Positions 50,732 to 59,322 of a stretch of 64,000 nt of DNA are shown in pieces. The notes beneath the pieces were generated by a model. That model did no database searches. It worked only from the letters and a program-made list of their open reading frames with translations, and had not been told where the DNA came from. Origin of the DNA: AC-32 sp963754265 (lineage in GTDB: Bacteria; Actinomycetota; Thermoleophilia; Gaiellales; Gaiellaceae); NCBI GenBank assembly GCA_963754265.1, contig CAVWFB010000016.1:62001-126000 (forward strand). Direction: 5' to 3'. Positions within the stretch are counted from its first letter, which is position 1. The number at the start of each line of letters is the position of its first letter. Both the position numbers and the translations under genes were made by a program.

Positions 50732-50744
50732 GCCCGTGTCGCCT

Positions 50745-50784
50745 CCTTTAGGAGCCCTTTAGGTCCCGGAAAGGTTTCTTTTAG
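50745..50784. promoter_or_regulatory. SARP-type operator: heptamer direct repeats at 11-bp phase
   Basis: CCTTTAG at 50745-50751 and 50756-50762, and CTTTTAG at 50778-50784, start 11 and 22 bases apart. SARP/AfsR-like regulators bind heptamers repeated every 11 bases. The repeats lie between the BTAD regulator and the divergent repeat protein, and the first covers the regulator's ribosome site, suggesting both genes are targets. Confidence 0.6.
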
Positions 50785-50844
50785 CGGCTCGTGGTCCTGT
50801 CTGCAAAGGCCGCAACGGGGCGGCCGCCGAGAAACGGAGGAGAC

Positions 50845-51270
50845 ATGATCACGAAGCAGACACACAGGATCGCGGCAGTCTTCGCGGCGATCGTCGCTCT
50901 GGCGGCCGCCACCGGCGTCGCGCAGGCGGCGAGGCCCGCCGGAATGTCCAAGGCCGAGTATCGGGCGCTCGTGCTCCGGAGCGAAGGCCTGAACGAGAGG
51001 TACCGGCTCGGCGCCTGGAAGGGCGTGCCCCAGGGCATGTCCCCGCAGGAGTACCGCGCGCTCATGCTCCGCAGCCAGGCCCTGAACAAGCAGTACGGCC
51101 TCGGCAGATGGACCAACGCGGGCTCGATCTCCACGGCTTCCACGCACGGCTTCGCGTGGGGAGCGTTCGGGATCGGCGCGGTCGCGATGCTCGGGCTCGT
51201 GCTCGTGGCAGGCGGCGTGGTCGCCGGTAGCCGGCATTCCCGCCAATCCCCGCGCGTCCGCACGTCGTAG
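50845..51270 (+). CDS. Secreted/membrane protein with two 31-residue repeats
   Basis: A 141-residue protein: signal peptide (about 1-28, ending GVAQA), two repeats (residues 33-58 and 64-89) of the form GMSxxEYRALxLRSxxLNxxYxLGxW, and a C-terminal membrane segment (about 106-128, GAFGIGAVAMLGLVLVAGGV). ATG with a GGAGGAG site. It is divergent from the SARP-like regulator with shared operators, so it is a likely target of that regulator. No family recognised. Confidence 0.65.
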   Translation: MITKQTHRIAAVFAAIVALAAATGVAQAARPAGMSKAEYRALVLRSEGLNERYRLGAWKGVPQGMSPQEYRALMLRSQALNKQYGLGRWTNAGSISTASTHGFAWGAFGIGAVAMLGLVLVAGGVVAGSRHSRQSPRVRTS

Positions 51271-51284
51271 CTTCTCCGCGACAC

Positions 51285-51331
51285 CCACTGCCCCCGGCTT
51301 TCCTCATTTGACCGGGGGCGGTGGCGTTTTT
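51285..51331 (+). terminator. Rho-independent terminator
   Basis: Arm CCAC-TG-CCCCCGG pairs with CCGGGGGC-G-GTGG, with a loop of about 14 bases and TTTTT at 51327-51331. It ends the transcript of the repeat-protein gene and insulates rpsO. Confidence 0.85.
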
Positions 51332-51424
51332 CGGTACCCTTCCGCGAGACCGCAGTCTCGGCCGTTCGCGTGTGCTTCCTCGCGGCGGGCTTGGATTGCG
51401 GAGTCGTTGTAGAAGGAGGGATAC

Positions 51425-51694
51425 GTGACTCTGACCAAGGAAGCGAAGCTGGAGATCGTCGGCAAGCACGGCCGCGCCGAAGGCGACACCGGGTCGGCCG
51501 AAGTGCAGATCGCGCTGCTGACGGCCCGCATCAACGAGCTCACCGAGCACCTGCGGACGCACCCGAAGGACCACTACTCGCGCCGCGGCCTGCTCAAGCT
51601 CGTCGGCCGCCGCCGGCGGCTCCTGCAGTACTTGCAGAAGCGGAACCTCGAGGGCTATCGCGCCCTCATCCAGGAGCTCGGCCTGAGGAGGTAG
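51425..51694 (+). CDS. rpsO: 30S ribosomal protein S15
   Basis: An 89-residue S15 with LTKEAKLEIVGKHGRAEGDT, GSAEVQIALLTARINELTEH, LRTHPKDHYSRRGLLKLVGR and RRRLLQYLQKRNLEGYRALI. GTG start with an AAGGAGGG site. It is followed by pnp as in most bacteria, with a long hairpin in between. Confidence 0.97.
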   Translation: MTLTKEAKLEIVGKHGRAEGDTGSAEVQIALLTARINELTEHLRTHPKDHYSRRGLLKLVGRRRRLLQYLQKRNLEGYRALIQELGLRR

Positions 51695-51720
51695 GCCGAC
51701 CAACGAACCCAACCCAAGCC

Positions 51721-51803
51721 GGAGGGTGGAAGTTTGAGCGAGGCCTCGTGACTCCAGGGGCCGTGGGCCTGGCTCAAACCTCCACTCTCCACGGAACGTG
51801 GAG
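51721..51803 (+). promoter_or_regulatory. Long rpsO-pnp intergenic hairpin and ribosome-site hairpin
   Basis: Arms 51721-51739 and 51772-51790 pair over 19 positions with 17 Watson-Crick pairs, one G-U and one mismatch. A second hairpin, CTCCACG-GAA-CGTGGAG (51787-51803), hides the GGAGG ribosome site of pnp and shares four bases with the first, so the two may compete. In E. coli the equivalent leader hairpin is cut by RNase III and mediates PNPase autocontrol; a similar role is inferred here. Confidence 0.7.
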
Positions 51804-51812
51804 GAAACCCAC

Positions 51813-54318
51813 ATGGCAACAACTACAGAGCCCCGCGTCGCAACGGTGTCAGTCACCGTCGGCGACCAGGAGCTGACTTTCGAATCGGGCAAGATCGCCA
51901 AGCAGGCCGACGGCTCCGTCGTCGTCCGCGCCGGCGACACGGTGGTGCTCGCGGCTGCGACGGGGAGGATGGAGGCTCGCGAAGGCGCAGACTTCTTTCC
52001 GCTCACGGTCGACGTCGAGGAGCGCATGTACGCGGCCGGGAAGATCCCCGGCGGCTTCTTCAAGCGCGAAGGCAGGGCCAGCGAGCGGGCTACCCTGACC
52101 GCACGGATGATCGACCGCCCGATTCGGCCGCTCTGGCCGAAGGGCTACAAGAACGAGGTGCACGTCGTCTGCACGACGCTGTCCGCGGACCTCATCACCG
52201 CCCACGACATCCTCTGCATCAACGGAGCCTCGGCTGCGCTGATGGTCTCGCCGCTGCCGTTCTTCGGGCCGGTCGGGGCCGTGCGCATCGGGCAGGTCGA
52301 CGGCGAGCTCGTCGTCAACCCCCCGCTGCCCACCCTGGATAGCGAGGAGTGCACGCTCGACCTGGTGGTCGTCGGCAGCACGGACGCGTTGACGATGATC
52401 GAGGCCGGCGCCTCAGAGGTGCCCGAGGCGAGGATGCTCGAGGCCTTCGAGCTCGCCCACCGCGAGATCGTGAAGATCTGCGAGGCCCAAGAGGATCTTC
52501 GCCGCCAGGTCGGCAAGGAGAAGTGGCTCGACATGGACCTGACCGAGGAGCTCGAGCAGCAGCAGGGCTCCAAGATCCAGGAGAGGATCGCCTCCGGAGG
52601 CCTGCGCGAGGCAAGCGCCGCTGTCGAGGAGATCGTCGCCGAGGCCGCCCCGGGAATCTCGATGGAGTCGGGCGAAGACGACATCAGGCGGCAGATCCAG
52701 GTGCGCTCCAGCCTCACGCTGATCCTCGACCGCCTGCGGCTCGACGCGGTCATCGGCCCGATCCGCGAGCAGTTCGAGGACGACCTGCGCGGCCTCACCG
52801 AGGCCGAGCAGGACTCGAAGGAGCTCAAGTCGGCCAAGCGCAGCCTGCTGTTCGAGCGGATCGAGGAGGAAGTCAACCTGCCCTTCCCGGTCGGCTCGCC
52901 GGCGAGCGACGAGGAGACGCCCGTCCAGAAGGACTCGGTCACGCGCCAGTACATCAAGAAGGCCGTCCGAGGCGATCTACAAGGAGCTCGTCCGCCGCAA
53001 GATCGCGGTCGACAAGCGCCGTCCGGACGGCCGTGAGCCGGAGGAGATTCGCCCGATCACATGTGAGGTCGGCGTTGCGCCGCGCGCACACGGCTCCGGG
53101 CTCTTCACCCGCGGCCAGACGCAGATCCTGTCGGTCCTGACCCTCGGCACCGCCAAGGAGGGTCAGCGGATCGACGACCTCTCGTTGGAGAAGGACCGCC
53201 GCTTCATGCACCACTACAACTTCCCGCCCTACTCGGTCGGGGAGACGGGCTTCATGCGCGGCCCGAAGCGGCGTGACATCGGCCACGGCGCGCTCGCACA
53301 GCGGGCGCTTCAGCCGATGATCCCGCCGGCTGAGGACTTCCCGTACACGATCCGGATCGTCTCCGAGACGCTCGAGTCGAACGGCTCGTCGTCGATGGGC
53401 TCGGTCTGCGGCTCGACCCTCGCGCTCCAGGACGCGGGCGTGCCGATCAAGGCGCCCGTGGGCGGGATCGCGATGGGCCTCGTCAAGGAGGGCGACGACT
53501 ACGTGATCCTGACCGACATCCAGGGCGCCGAGGACCACCTCGGTGACATGGACTTCAAGGTCGCCGGCTCGCGTGAAGGGATCACCGCGCTCCAGATGGA
53601 CATCAAGATCACCGGCGTGACGCAGGAGATCATGAGCAACGCCCTGGAGCAGGCGAAGCAGGCCCGCACGTTCATCCTCGACAAGATGGCCGAGGTGCTC
53701 CCGGAGAGCCGCGAGCAGCTCGCCTCGCACGCGCCGCGCATCTCGTCGGTGAAGATCGACCCCGAGAAGATCGGAATGGTGATCGGCAAGGGCGGCGAGA
53801 CGATCCGCTCCCTCGAGGCCGACTACGAGGTCCAGATCGACATCGAGGAGGACGGCACGATCCTCATCTACGCCACCGAGGGCGAGAAGGCCGATGCCGC
53901 GATCGCGGCGATCGAGTCGCTCACGAAGGAGCCCGAGGTCGGCGACACCTACACCGGCAAGGTCGTCAAGACGACGCAATTCGGCGCGTTCGTCGAGTTG
54001 AAGAAGGGCACCGACGGCCTGCTCCACGTCTCCAACGTCGGCCCAGGCCGGGTCGGCCACATCGAGGACGTGATCGGGCGCGGCGACGTGCTCGACGTCA
54101 TCGTCCAGGAGGTGGACAAGGAGCGTGGCCGGATCGGGCTCAAGCTCGTCGCCAAGCACGAGAACGGCAACCTCGTCCAGCCCGAGGAGCTGATCGAGCG
54201 GGCGAAGGATGCTCCGCCGCGGCCGCAGGAGGATCGTCCTCCGCGCCGCGACGGCGAGCGTGGGCGCGGCGGTCGCGGAGGCGGCGGCCGTGGCCGAGGC
54301 GGCGGTCGCGACCGGTAA
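51813..54318 (+). CDS. pnp: Polyribonucleotide nucleotidyltransferase (one-base frameshift)
   Basis: About 834 residues when joined: two RNase PH domains (first from LTFESGKIAKQADGSVVVRA; second with DDLSLEKDRRFMHHYNFPPY, then SNGSSSMGSVCGSTLALQDA), KH (IGMVIGKGGETIRSLEADY), S1 (GDTYTGKVVKTTQFGAFVEL) and an Arg/Gly-rich tail (RGGRGGGGRGRGGGRDR). An extra C at 52967-52968 shifts the frame between IKKAV and EAIYKELVRRK in the linker before the second core. The match resumes perfectly, so an error is likely. It degrades RNA 3' to 5' by phosphorolysis. Confidence 0.9.
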
Positions 54319-54339
54319 GACGGTCGTGCCGGCCAAGCC

Positions 54340-54411
54340 GACACGACCTCTTATGGTCGTGTCGCAAGCGATCGCCTTAGCCACAAAGCGGTCGGCGTCG
54401 CAAGCGACCGC
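54340..54411. other. Two hairpins between pnp and dsbB
   Basis: GACACGACC-TCTTAT-GGTCGTGTC (54340-54363) is a perfect nine-pair stem. GCGGTCG...CGACCGC (54388-54394 with 54405-54411) is a second. Each is linked to a GTCGCAAGCGA word (54362-54372 and 54397-54407) whose reverse complement also occurs in the intergenic repeat near 63664. They may terminate pnp transcription despite lacking a T run. Confidence 0.5.
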
Positions 54412-54419
54412 CTCCGCGC

Positions 54420-54983
54420 TTGACGCACGACGTCATCGTCACCCTTGCAGCGCTGGGGGTCGCGGGCCAGGTGCTCGCGGCCCTCTTGCTGCTGGTCGGG
54501 ATCGGGTGGGTCGCGGGGCTTCGCGGCCCGGGGGAGTGGGTCCGCCGGGCGGTCGAGGGCTACGAGCTCTGGATCGTCTTCCTCGTCTCCGCGATTGCGA
54601 CCGGCGGCAGCCTCTTCTTCTCCGAGATCGCGGGCTTCGTGCCCTGCGAGCTGTGCTGGTTCCAGCGGATCTGCATGTACCCGCTCTCGATCGTGACCCT
54701 GCTCGCCGCGCTCGCCAACGACCGCCGCGTGGCCCGCTACTTGCTGCCGCTGCCCCTGGTGGGCGCCGGCGTCTCCGCCTACCACCTGCTGGTGGAGAAC
54801 GGCGTCGTCAAGCAGGCCCAGGCCTGCCTGATCTCGGCGCCGGGTGGCTGCGCGACCAAGTGGATCGAGGAATTCGGCTACGTGACGATCCCGGGCCTTG
54901 CGCTGACCGGGTTCGCACTCTGCTTCGCCTTCCTGTTGCTGGCCGCTGCTCCGCCTCCGACGGCTACCGTTCCAGAGACATGA
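54420..54983 (+). CDS. dsbB: Disulphide bond formation protein B family
   Basis: A 187-residue membrane protein with four to five hydrophobic segments. It has the quinone-linked CxxC in GFVPCELCWFQRICMYPLSI and the second cysteine pair in QACLISAPGGCATKW, as in DsbB/BdbC. It reoxidises the adjacent DsbA-like protein. TTG start. It overlaps the next gene by four bases (ATGA). Confidence 0.9.
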   Translation: MTHDVIVTLAALGVAGQVLAALLLLVGIGWVAGLRGPGEWVRRAVEGYELWIVFLVSAIATGGSLFFSEIAGFVPCELCWFQRICMYPLSIVTLLAALANDRRVARYLLPLPLVGAGVSAYHLLVENGVVKQAQACLISAPGGCATKWIEEFGYVTIPGLALTGFALCFAFLLLAAAPPPTATVPET

Positions 54984-55769
54984 CGAGCGGCAAACAAGCA
55001 CGGCGGCAGCGACAGGCCCAGGTGGCGAGACCGCCGGTCCGGAGCACGGGCGGTCGGCAGGCCTCGACGAAGGTGCTGCTCTTCGCGGTGGCCGGTCTGG
55101 CCGGGCTCGCGGTGGCGATCGGCCTCGCGGTCGCCTTCAGCGGCGGGTCGTCGTCGGCGAACCCCACGACGGTGAGCGCCCTGCCCGACGCCGCTGCGAG
55201 CACCGCGCTCTTCAAGGGCATCCCCCAGCGCGGCAACGTGCTCGGCAAGCCCTCCGCGCCGGTGACGATGGTCGAGTACATCGACCTCCAATGCCCGGTC
55301 TGCCGGGCTTTCGAGACCGAGGTGATGCCGACGATCGCCGAGCGCTACGTCCGGACCGGGAAGCTAAAGGTCGTCGCACGGCCGATCGCCTTCATCGGCC
55401 CGGACTCCCTCACGTGGCCGGGACGCCACCATCGCTGCGGGGCACCAGAACCGTCTGTTCGACTTCGCCCAGCTCCTCTACGCCAACCAGGGGCCCGAGA
55501 ACGGGGGCTGGCTCAACGACGAGATGGTTGCCTCCGCCGCGAAGAGCATTCCGGGCGTGAACGTGCAACAGCTCGTCGACGCGAGCAACTCGAGCGCGGT
55601 GGCGAGCACTGCGAAGCAGAACGAGTCGCAGGCGAAGACCGACCGCGTCGGCGGCACGCCGGCCATCTACATCGGCAAGAGCGGTGGCACCTACGCGCCC
55701 GTGTCACCGGAAACGCTGCCCGAGGTGGGCACGGTCTCCGCCGCGATCGACCGCGCGCTCAACCCTTAG
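54980..55769 (+). CDS. DsbA-like thiol-disulphide oxidoreductase (one-base frameshift)
   Basis: About 262 residues when joined: a basic cytosolic head, one signal-anchor (VLLFAVAGLAGLAVAIGLAV), and a thioredoxin_4/DsbA domain with the active site CPVC in EYIDLQCPVCRAFETEVMP and the cis-Pro loop DRVGGTPAIYIG. An extra base at about 55411 separates FIGPDSL from RGRDATIAAGHQNRLFDFAQ. It pairs with DsbB for oxidative folding outside the membrane. Confidence 0.85.
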
Positions 55770-55775
55770 CCCTAG

Positions 55776-56129
55776 CTAGTAGCGGTCCAGCTCGCGCAGG
55801 CGCTCGTCGCTGATGCCGAAGTGGTGCGCGATCTCGTGCAGGACGACGCGCCGGATCTGCTGCTGAAGAAGAACGGGATCGTGCCCGAAGTGGCGCTCGA
55901 GCGGCCCGCGGTAGATCGAGATCTTGTCGGGTGGCACCGCCGCGTACCAGCTCGAGCGCCGTGTGAGCGGCACGCCCTGGTAGAGGCCGAGCAAGGGCAT
56001 GCCGGGCGGAGGCTCGTCCTCGATCACGAGCTCGAGGTTGGACATCGCGCTGCGCAGATCGTCGGGCAACGTTGCGATCGCCTCCTCGACGGTTCGCTCG
56101 AAGTCGAGGTCCGGATACGGCTCGTCCAT
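55776..56129 (-). CDS. Minimal zinc metallopeptidase family protein
   Basis: A 117-residue protein ending in VLHEIAHHFGISDERLREL, where HExxH and the later Asp form a zincin-like site, and an acidic N-terminal half (LVIEDEPPPGMPLLGLYQGV). It matches the small metallopeptidase (DUF1025-like) family of actinobacteria and others. Physiological target unknown. ATG start with TAGGCT six bases upstream (leaderless). Convergent with the dsbA gene. Confidence 0.82.
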   Translation of the reverse strand: MDEPYPDLDFERTVEEAIATLPDDLRSAMSNLELVIEDEPPPGMPLLGLYQGVPLTRRSSWYAAVPPDKISIYRGPLERHFGHDPVLLQQQIRRVVLHEIAHHFGISDERLRELDRY

Positions 56130-56135
56130 CCGGTG

Positions 56136-56157
56136 AGCCTAGCCGCCCGAGTACGAT
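56136..56157. promoter_or_regulatory. Divergent leaderless promoters
   Basis: TAGGCT (minus strand, 56136-56141) lies six bases before the ATG at 56129. TACGAT (plus, 56152-56157) lies six bases before the GTG at 56164. The two starts are only 34 bases apart. Confidence 0.55.
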
Positions 56158-56163
56158 CCGCCC

Positions 56164-57456
56164 GTGCAGCAGAAGTACGTGCTCACTGAGCTCGACACCG
56201 GAGAGCGCGTCATCTCCGAGCGCCTCGTGCATGTGCGCTCGGTCGCGATCGGGTTCTGGATCGGCGCCGGCTCTCGCGACGAGACCGATGCCAAGGCGGG
56301 CCTCTCGCATTTCATCGAGCACCTGCTGTTCAAGGGAACGGCCTCCTACACGGCCCAGCAGATCGCCGAGATCTTCGACACCCTCGGCGGAGAGCTCAAC
56401 GCGGCCACCTCGCGCGAGCACACCGTCGTCTTCGCACGCGTGCCCGACGAGCGCCTGGAGACGGCCCTCGAGGTGATGGGGGAGATGATCTTCGCTCCCG
56501 CCTTCGCCGAGATGGACGCCGAACGCGAAGTGGTGCTCGAGGAGATCGCGATGTACGAGGACCAGCCGCAGGAGCTCGTGCACGACCTGATCTCCGAGGC
56601 AACCTTCGGCTCGCATCCGCTCGGCCGGCCCGTGATCGGCCGGGCCGAGGTGATCTCGAGCGTCTCGCGCCGCACGGTCTCGAGCTACCACCGCTCGATG
56701 TACGTGCCCGGCAACGTCGTCGTGGCGGCGGCGGGCAACCTCAAGCACGAGGAGTTCGAGCGCCTGCTGCTGCGCGCGCAACGGAAGGCGGTCGCCGCCG
56801 CCCGCACCGGCCCGCGCGTGCGGCCGCCGCTCGTCAAGGCGCCGGCGCCCAGCCTCCGCTTCCAGCGCAAGGACACCGAGCAGTACCACGTCTGCGTGGC
56901 CGCGCCAGGGATCGCCCGCTCCGACAAGCGCCGCTTCGCCGCGTCGCTCCTCGACGGGATCCTCGGCGGCTCGGCCTCGTCGCGCCTGTTCCAGGAGATC
57001 CGGGAGAAGCGGGGGATGGCCTACGCCGTCTACAGCTTCGCCGCCCAGTACACCGACACCGGCCAGGTCGGGATCTACGTCGGCACGCGCGAGGACAACC
57101 TCGCCGCCTGCTTCGAGATCGTCAGCGAGCAGATCGGCGAGATCGCTGCCGGGAGTGTTCGGCCCGAGGAGCTCCAGCGGGCCAAGGAGAACCTCAAGGG
57201 GCGGATCATGCTCTCGATGGAGTCCACCTCGACGCGCATGAGCCGGCTCGGGAAGTCCCTGATCACCGACACCGAGCTGCTCTCGATCGAGCGGATCATG
57301 GCCGAGATCGACGCGGTCGAGCCCGAGGCGCTCGCCGAGCTGGCCGGGGTGTTGCTGGCGCCGGAGCGGCTCTCCGCCGCGGGCATCGGCCCGAAGGAGG
57401 AGCACTTCCTTGCAGCCGTCGAGCGCGTGAACCCGGGCCTCGCCAGAGCGGCGTGA
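56164..57456 (+). CDS. M16 family (processing peptidase-like) zinc protease
   Basis: A 430-residue pitrilysin-family protein with the inverted zinc motif HFIEHLLFKG (His49, Glu52, His53), TSREHTVVFARV, the downstream Glu region (EREVVLEEIAMYEDQPQELV), and a second homologous half (AVYSFAAQYTDTGQVGIYVG). Single-chain M16B peptidases like this process peptides. GTG start, leaderless. It overlaps dapB by four bases. The M16-dapB association is common in Gram-positives. Confidence 0.9.
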   Translation: MQQKYVLTELDTGERVISERLVHVRSVAIGFWIGAGSRDETDAKAGLSHFIEHLLFKGTASYTAQQIAEIFDTLGGELNAATSREHTVVFARVPDERLETALEVMGEMIFAPAFAEMDAEREVVLEEIAMYEDQPQELVHDLISEATFGSHPLGRPVIGRAEVISSVSRRTVSSYHRSMYVPGNVVVAAAGNLKHEEFERLLLRAQRKAVAAARTGPRVRPPLVKAPAPSLRFQRKDTEQYHVCVAAPGIARSDKRRFAASLLDGILGGSASSRLFQEIREKRGMAYAVYSFAAQYTDTGQVGIYVGTREDNLAACFEIVSEQIGEIAAGSVRPEELQRAKENLKGRIMLSMESTSTRMSRLGKSLITDTELLSIERIMAEIDAVEPEALAELAGVLLAPERLSAAGIGPKEEHFLAAVERVNPGLARAA

Positions 57457-58064
57457 AGGTCGCGCTCTTCGGAGCGGGCGGCAAGGTCGGCGCCGTGCTC
57501 GGGCCGGCGCTCGAGGCCGCCGGGCACGAGCTGGTCGGGCTGGACGAGGCGGAGGCGATGGTCGACTTCACGGCGCCCGAGGCGGTCGTGCGGAACATCA
57601 GCCTCGCCCTCGAGGCGGGCGTGCCCTGTGTCGTCGGGACGAGCGGCTGGGAGACGGACGAGGCCGAGCGGCTGGCGCTGGAGGCCGGCCTGCCGGTCTT
57701 CTACGCGCCCAACTTCGCAGTGGGCGCGGTGCTCATGATGCGGCTGGCGGCCGACGCTGCGAAGCATTTCCCGCGCGCCGAGATCATCGAGCTCCACCAC
57801 GACACCAAGAAGGACGCGCCTTCCGGGACGGCGAAGGCGACGGCCGACCTCCTGCCCGGCGATCCGTCGATCCACTCCGTGCGGCTTCCGGGGCTCGTCG
57901 CGCACCAGGAGGTGCTCTTCGGCGGCGACGGGCAGCTTCTGACGATCCGCCATGACGCGTACTCGCGCGAGGCGTACGTGCCCGGAGTCCTCCTCGCGCT
58001 CGAGCGCTTGCACACCCTTCCGCCAGGGCTGACGGTCGGTCTGGCTACGCTCCTGGAAGCGTGA
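57453..58064 (+). CDS. dapB: 4-hydroxy-tetrahydrodipicolinate reductase (compact)
   Basis: A 203-residue enzyme for lysine/diaminopimelate synthesis. It has the nucleotide loop VALFGAGGKVGAVLGPALEA, MVDFTAPEAV, VVGTSGW, FAPNF-type YAPNFAVGAVLMMRLA, and the active-site ELHHDTKKDAPSGTAKATAD. It is 40-60 residues shorter than typical DapB, mainly in the dinucleotide domain. GTG overlaps the M16 stop. Confidence 0.92.
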   Translation: MKVALFGAGGKVGAVLGPALEAAGHELVGLDEAEAMVDFTAPEAVVRNISLALEAGVPCVVGTSGWETDEAERLALEAGLPVFYAPNFAVGAVLMMRLAADAAKHFPRAEIIELHHDTKKDAPSGTAKATADLLPGDPSIHSVRLPGLVAHQEVLFGGDGQLLTIRHDAYSREAYVPGVLLALERLHTLPPGLTVGLATLLEA

Positions 58065-58426
58065 CTCGTGCGCCTGCGGCCATCGCCGTCGTCGTCCTAG
58101 CTGCCGCCACGGCCGGCTGCGGCAGCTCGGCCGGACCGAAGAAGGACGACCCGGTCTACGCGGGCATGCCGAAGAGCGCCGCGAAGCAGGCCGCGCTCGT
58201 GGATTCCGGCTCGGAGACCACCGACGGCTCGAATGAGCTCTACGGGCACCACCTGCGGCTCGTCTCGATCACGAGGAGCCACGATCCGACCGGCGACATC
58301 GCCTGGCGGGCGACGTTCAAGGACCTCACACAGGACGGGGAGCGGCTCTGCATCTGGATGGCGAACGGGCAGTACAGCGGGAGCATCGCGCTCCAGCCGT
58401 GCCCAGGGGTCAAGGCGGAGCCGTAG
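58061..58426 (+). CDS. Putative lipoprotein
   Basis: A 121-residue protein with a lipoprotein signal (AIAVVVLAAATAGCGSS, lipobox Cys at residue 20) and a small beta-rich domain with two later cysteines (ERLCIWM, LQPCPG) that may pair. No family recognised. It lies between dapB and dapA with overlapping ends, GTG start on the dapB stop. Confidence 0.7.
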   Translation: MTRAPAAIAVVVLAAATAGCGSSAGPKKDDPVYAGMPKSAAKQAALVDSGSETTDGSNELYGHHLRLVSITRSHDPTGDIAWRATFKDLTQDGERLCIWMANGQYSGSIALQPCPGVKAEP

Positions 58427-58429
58427 AAT
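58424..58429 (+). promoter_or_regulatory. Internal leaderless -10 element before dapA
   Basis: TAGAAT contains the stop codon of the lipoprotein gene and lies eight bases before the dapA GTG. dapA may therefore have its own promoter besides read-through. Confidence 0.5.
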
Positions 58430-58437
58430 CGTCACTC

Positions 58438-59322
58438 GTGCTCGGTGAGGTCCTGACCGCGGTCGTGACGCCCTTCGACGCTTCGGGGGCGGTCGATCAC
58501 GATCGGTTCCGGGAGCTCGCCGGGTATCTCGTCGACAACGGCTCCGACGGGCTCGTCGTGGCCGGCACGACCGGGGAGGCGCCGACGCTCTCGGACGACG
58601 AGCGGCTCGCGCTGATCGGCACCGCCGTGGAGGCCGTCGGTGACCGGGCGACGGTGATCGCGGGGACCGGCACGTACTCGACGGCTCACTCGGTGCATCT
58701 GACCGAGCGGGCGCACGAGCTCGGCGTGGACGGCCTCCTCGTCGTGACCCCGTACTACAACAAGCCGCCGGTGCGCGGCATCGTCGAGCACTTCAAGGCG
58801 GTTGCCGACGCGAGCGACAAGCCGATCGTGGTCTACAACATTCCGGCGCGCGTCGTGCTCAACCTGGAGACGGAGACGATCGCGCAGCTGGCCGAGATCC
58901 CTACCGTCCGCGCCGTAAAGCAGGCGAACCCGGACCTCGAGCAGGCGCGAGCGATCGTCGAGCTCGGGCTCGCCCTCTACGCGGGCGACGACGACCTGAT
59001 CCTGCCGTTCGCCGAGCTCGGAGGAATCGGCGGGATCTGCGTGCACACGCACGTCGTCGGGCCGCAGGTGAAGGAGCTCGTCACGAGCGTGCGCGAAGGG
59101 GACCACGAGGGAGCTCGCCGGATCGAGCAGGAGACCGCGCCCGCACTTGAGATCCTCAAGGTGCAGACGAACCCGATCGCCATCAAGGCGGCGTTGAACC
59201 TGCTCGGGCACGACGTGGGGGGCCTACGCCTGCCGCTCGTCGAGGCCACGGAGGACGAAGTCGCCCGGGTGCGCGATTGCCTCGAACGGCTGAGGCTTCT
59301 CGAACCGAGCCGGGTCGCCTAG
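58438..59322 (+). CDS. dapA: 4-hydroxy-tetrahydrodipicolinate synthase
   Basis: A 294-residue class I aldolase condensing pyruvate and aspartate semialdehyde. It has LTAVVTPFD, GTTGEAPTLSDDE, VTPYYNKPP, YNIPAR and the Schiff-base Lys161 in AVKQANPDLE, followed by YAGDDDLILPFAELGGIGGI. The GTG at 58438 gives the family N-terminus. A hairpin lies just after the stop. Confidence 0.95.
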   Translation: MLGEVLTAVVTPFDASGAVDHDRFRELAGYLVDNGSDGLVVAGTTGEAPTLSDDERLALIGTAVEAVGDRATVIAGTGTYSTAHSVHLTERAHELGVDGLLVVTPYYNKPPVRGIVEHFKAVADASDKPIVVYNIPARVVLNLETETIAQLAEIPTVRAVKQANPDLEQARAIVELGLALYAGDDDLILPFAELGGIGGICVHTHVVGPQVKELVTSVREGDHEGARRIEQETAPALEILKVQTNPIAIKAALNLLGHDVGGLRLPLVEATEDEVARVRDCLERLRLLEPSRVA

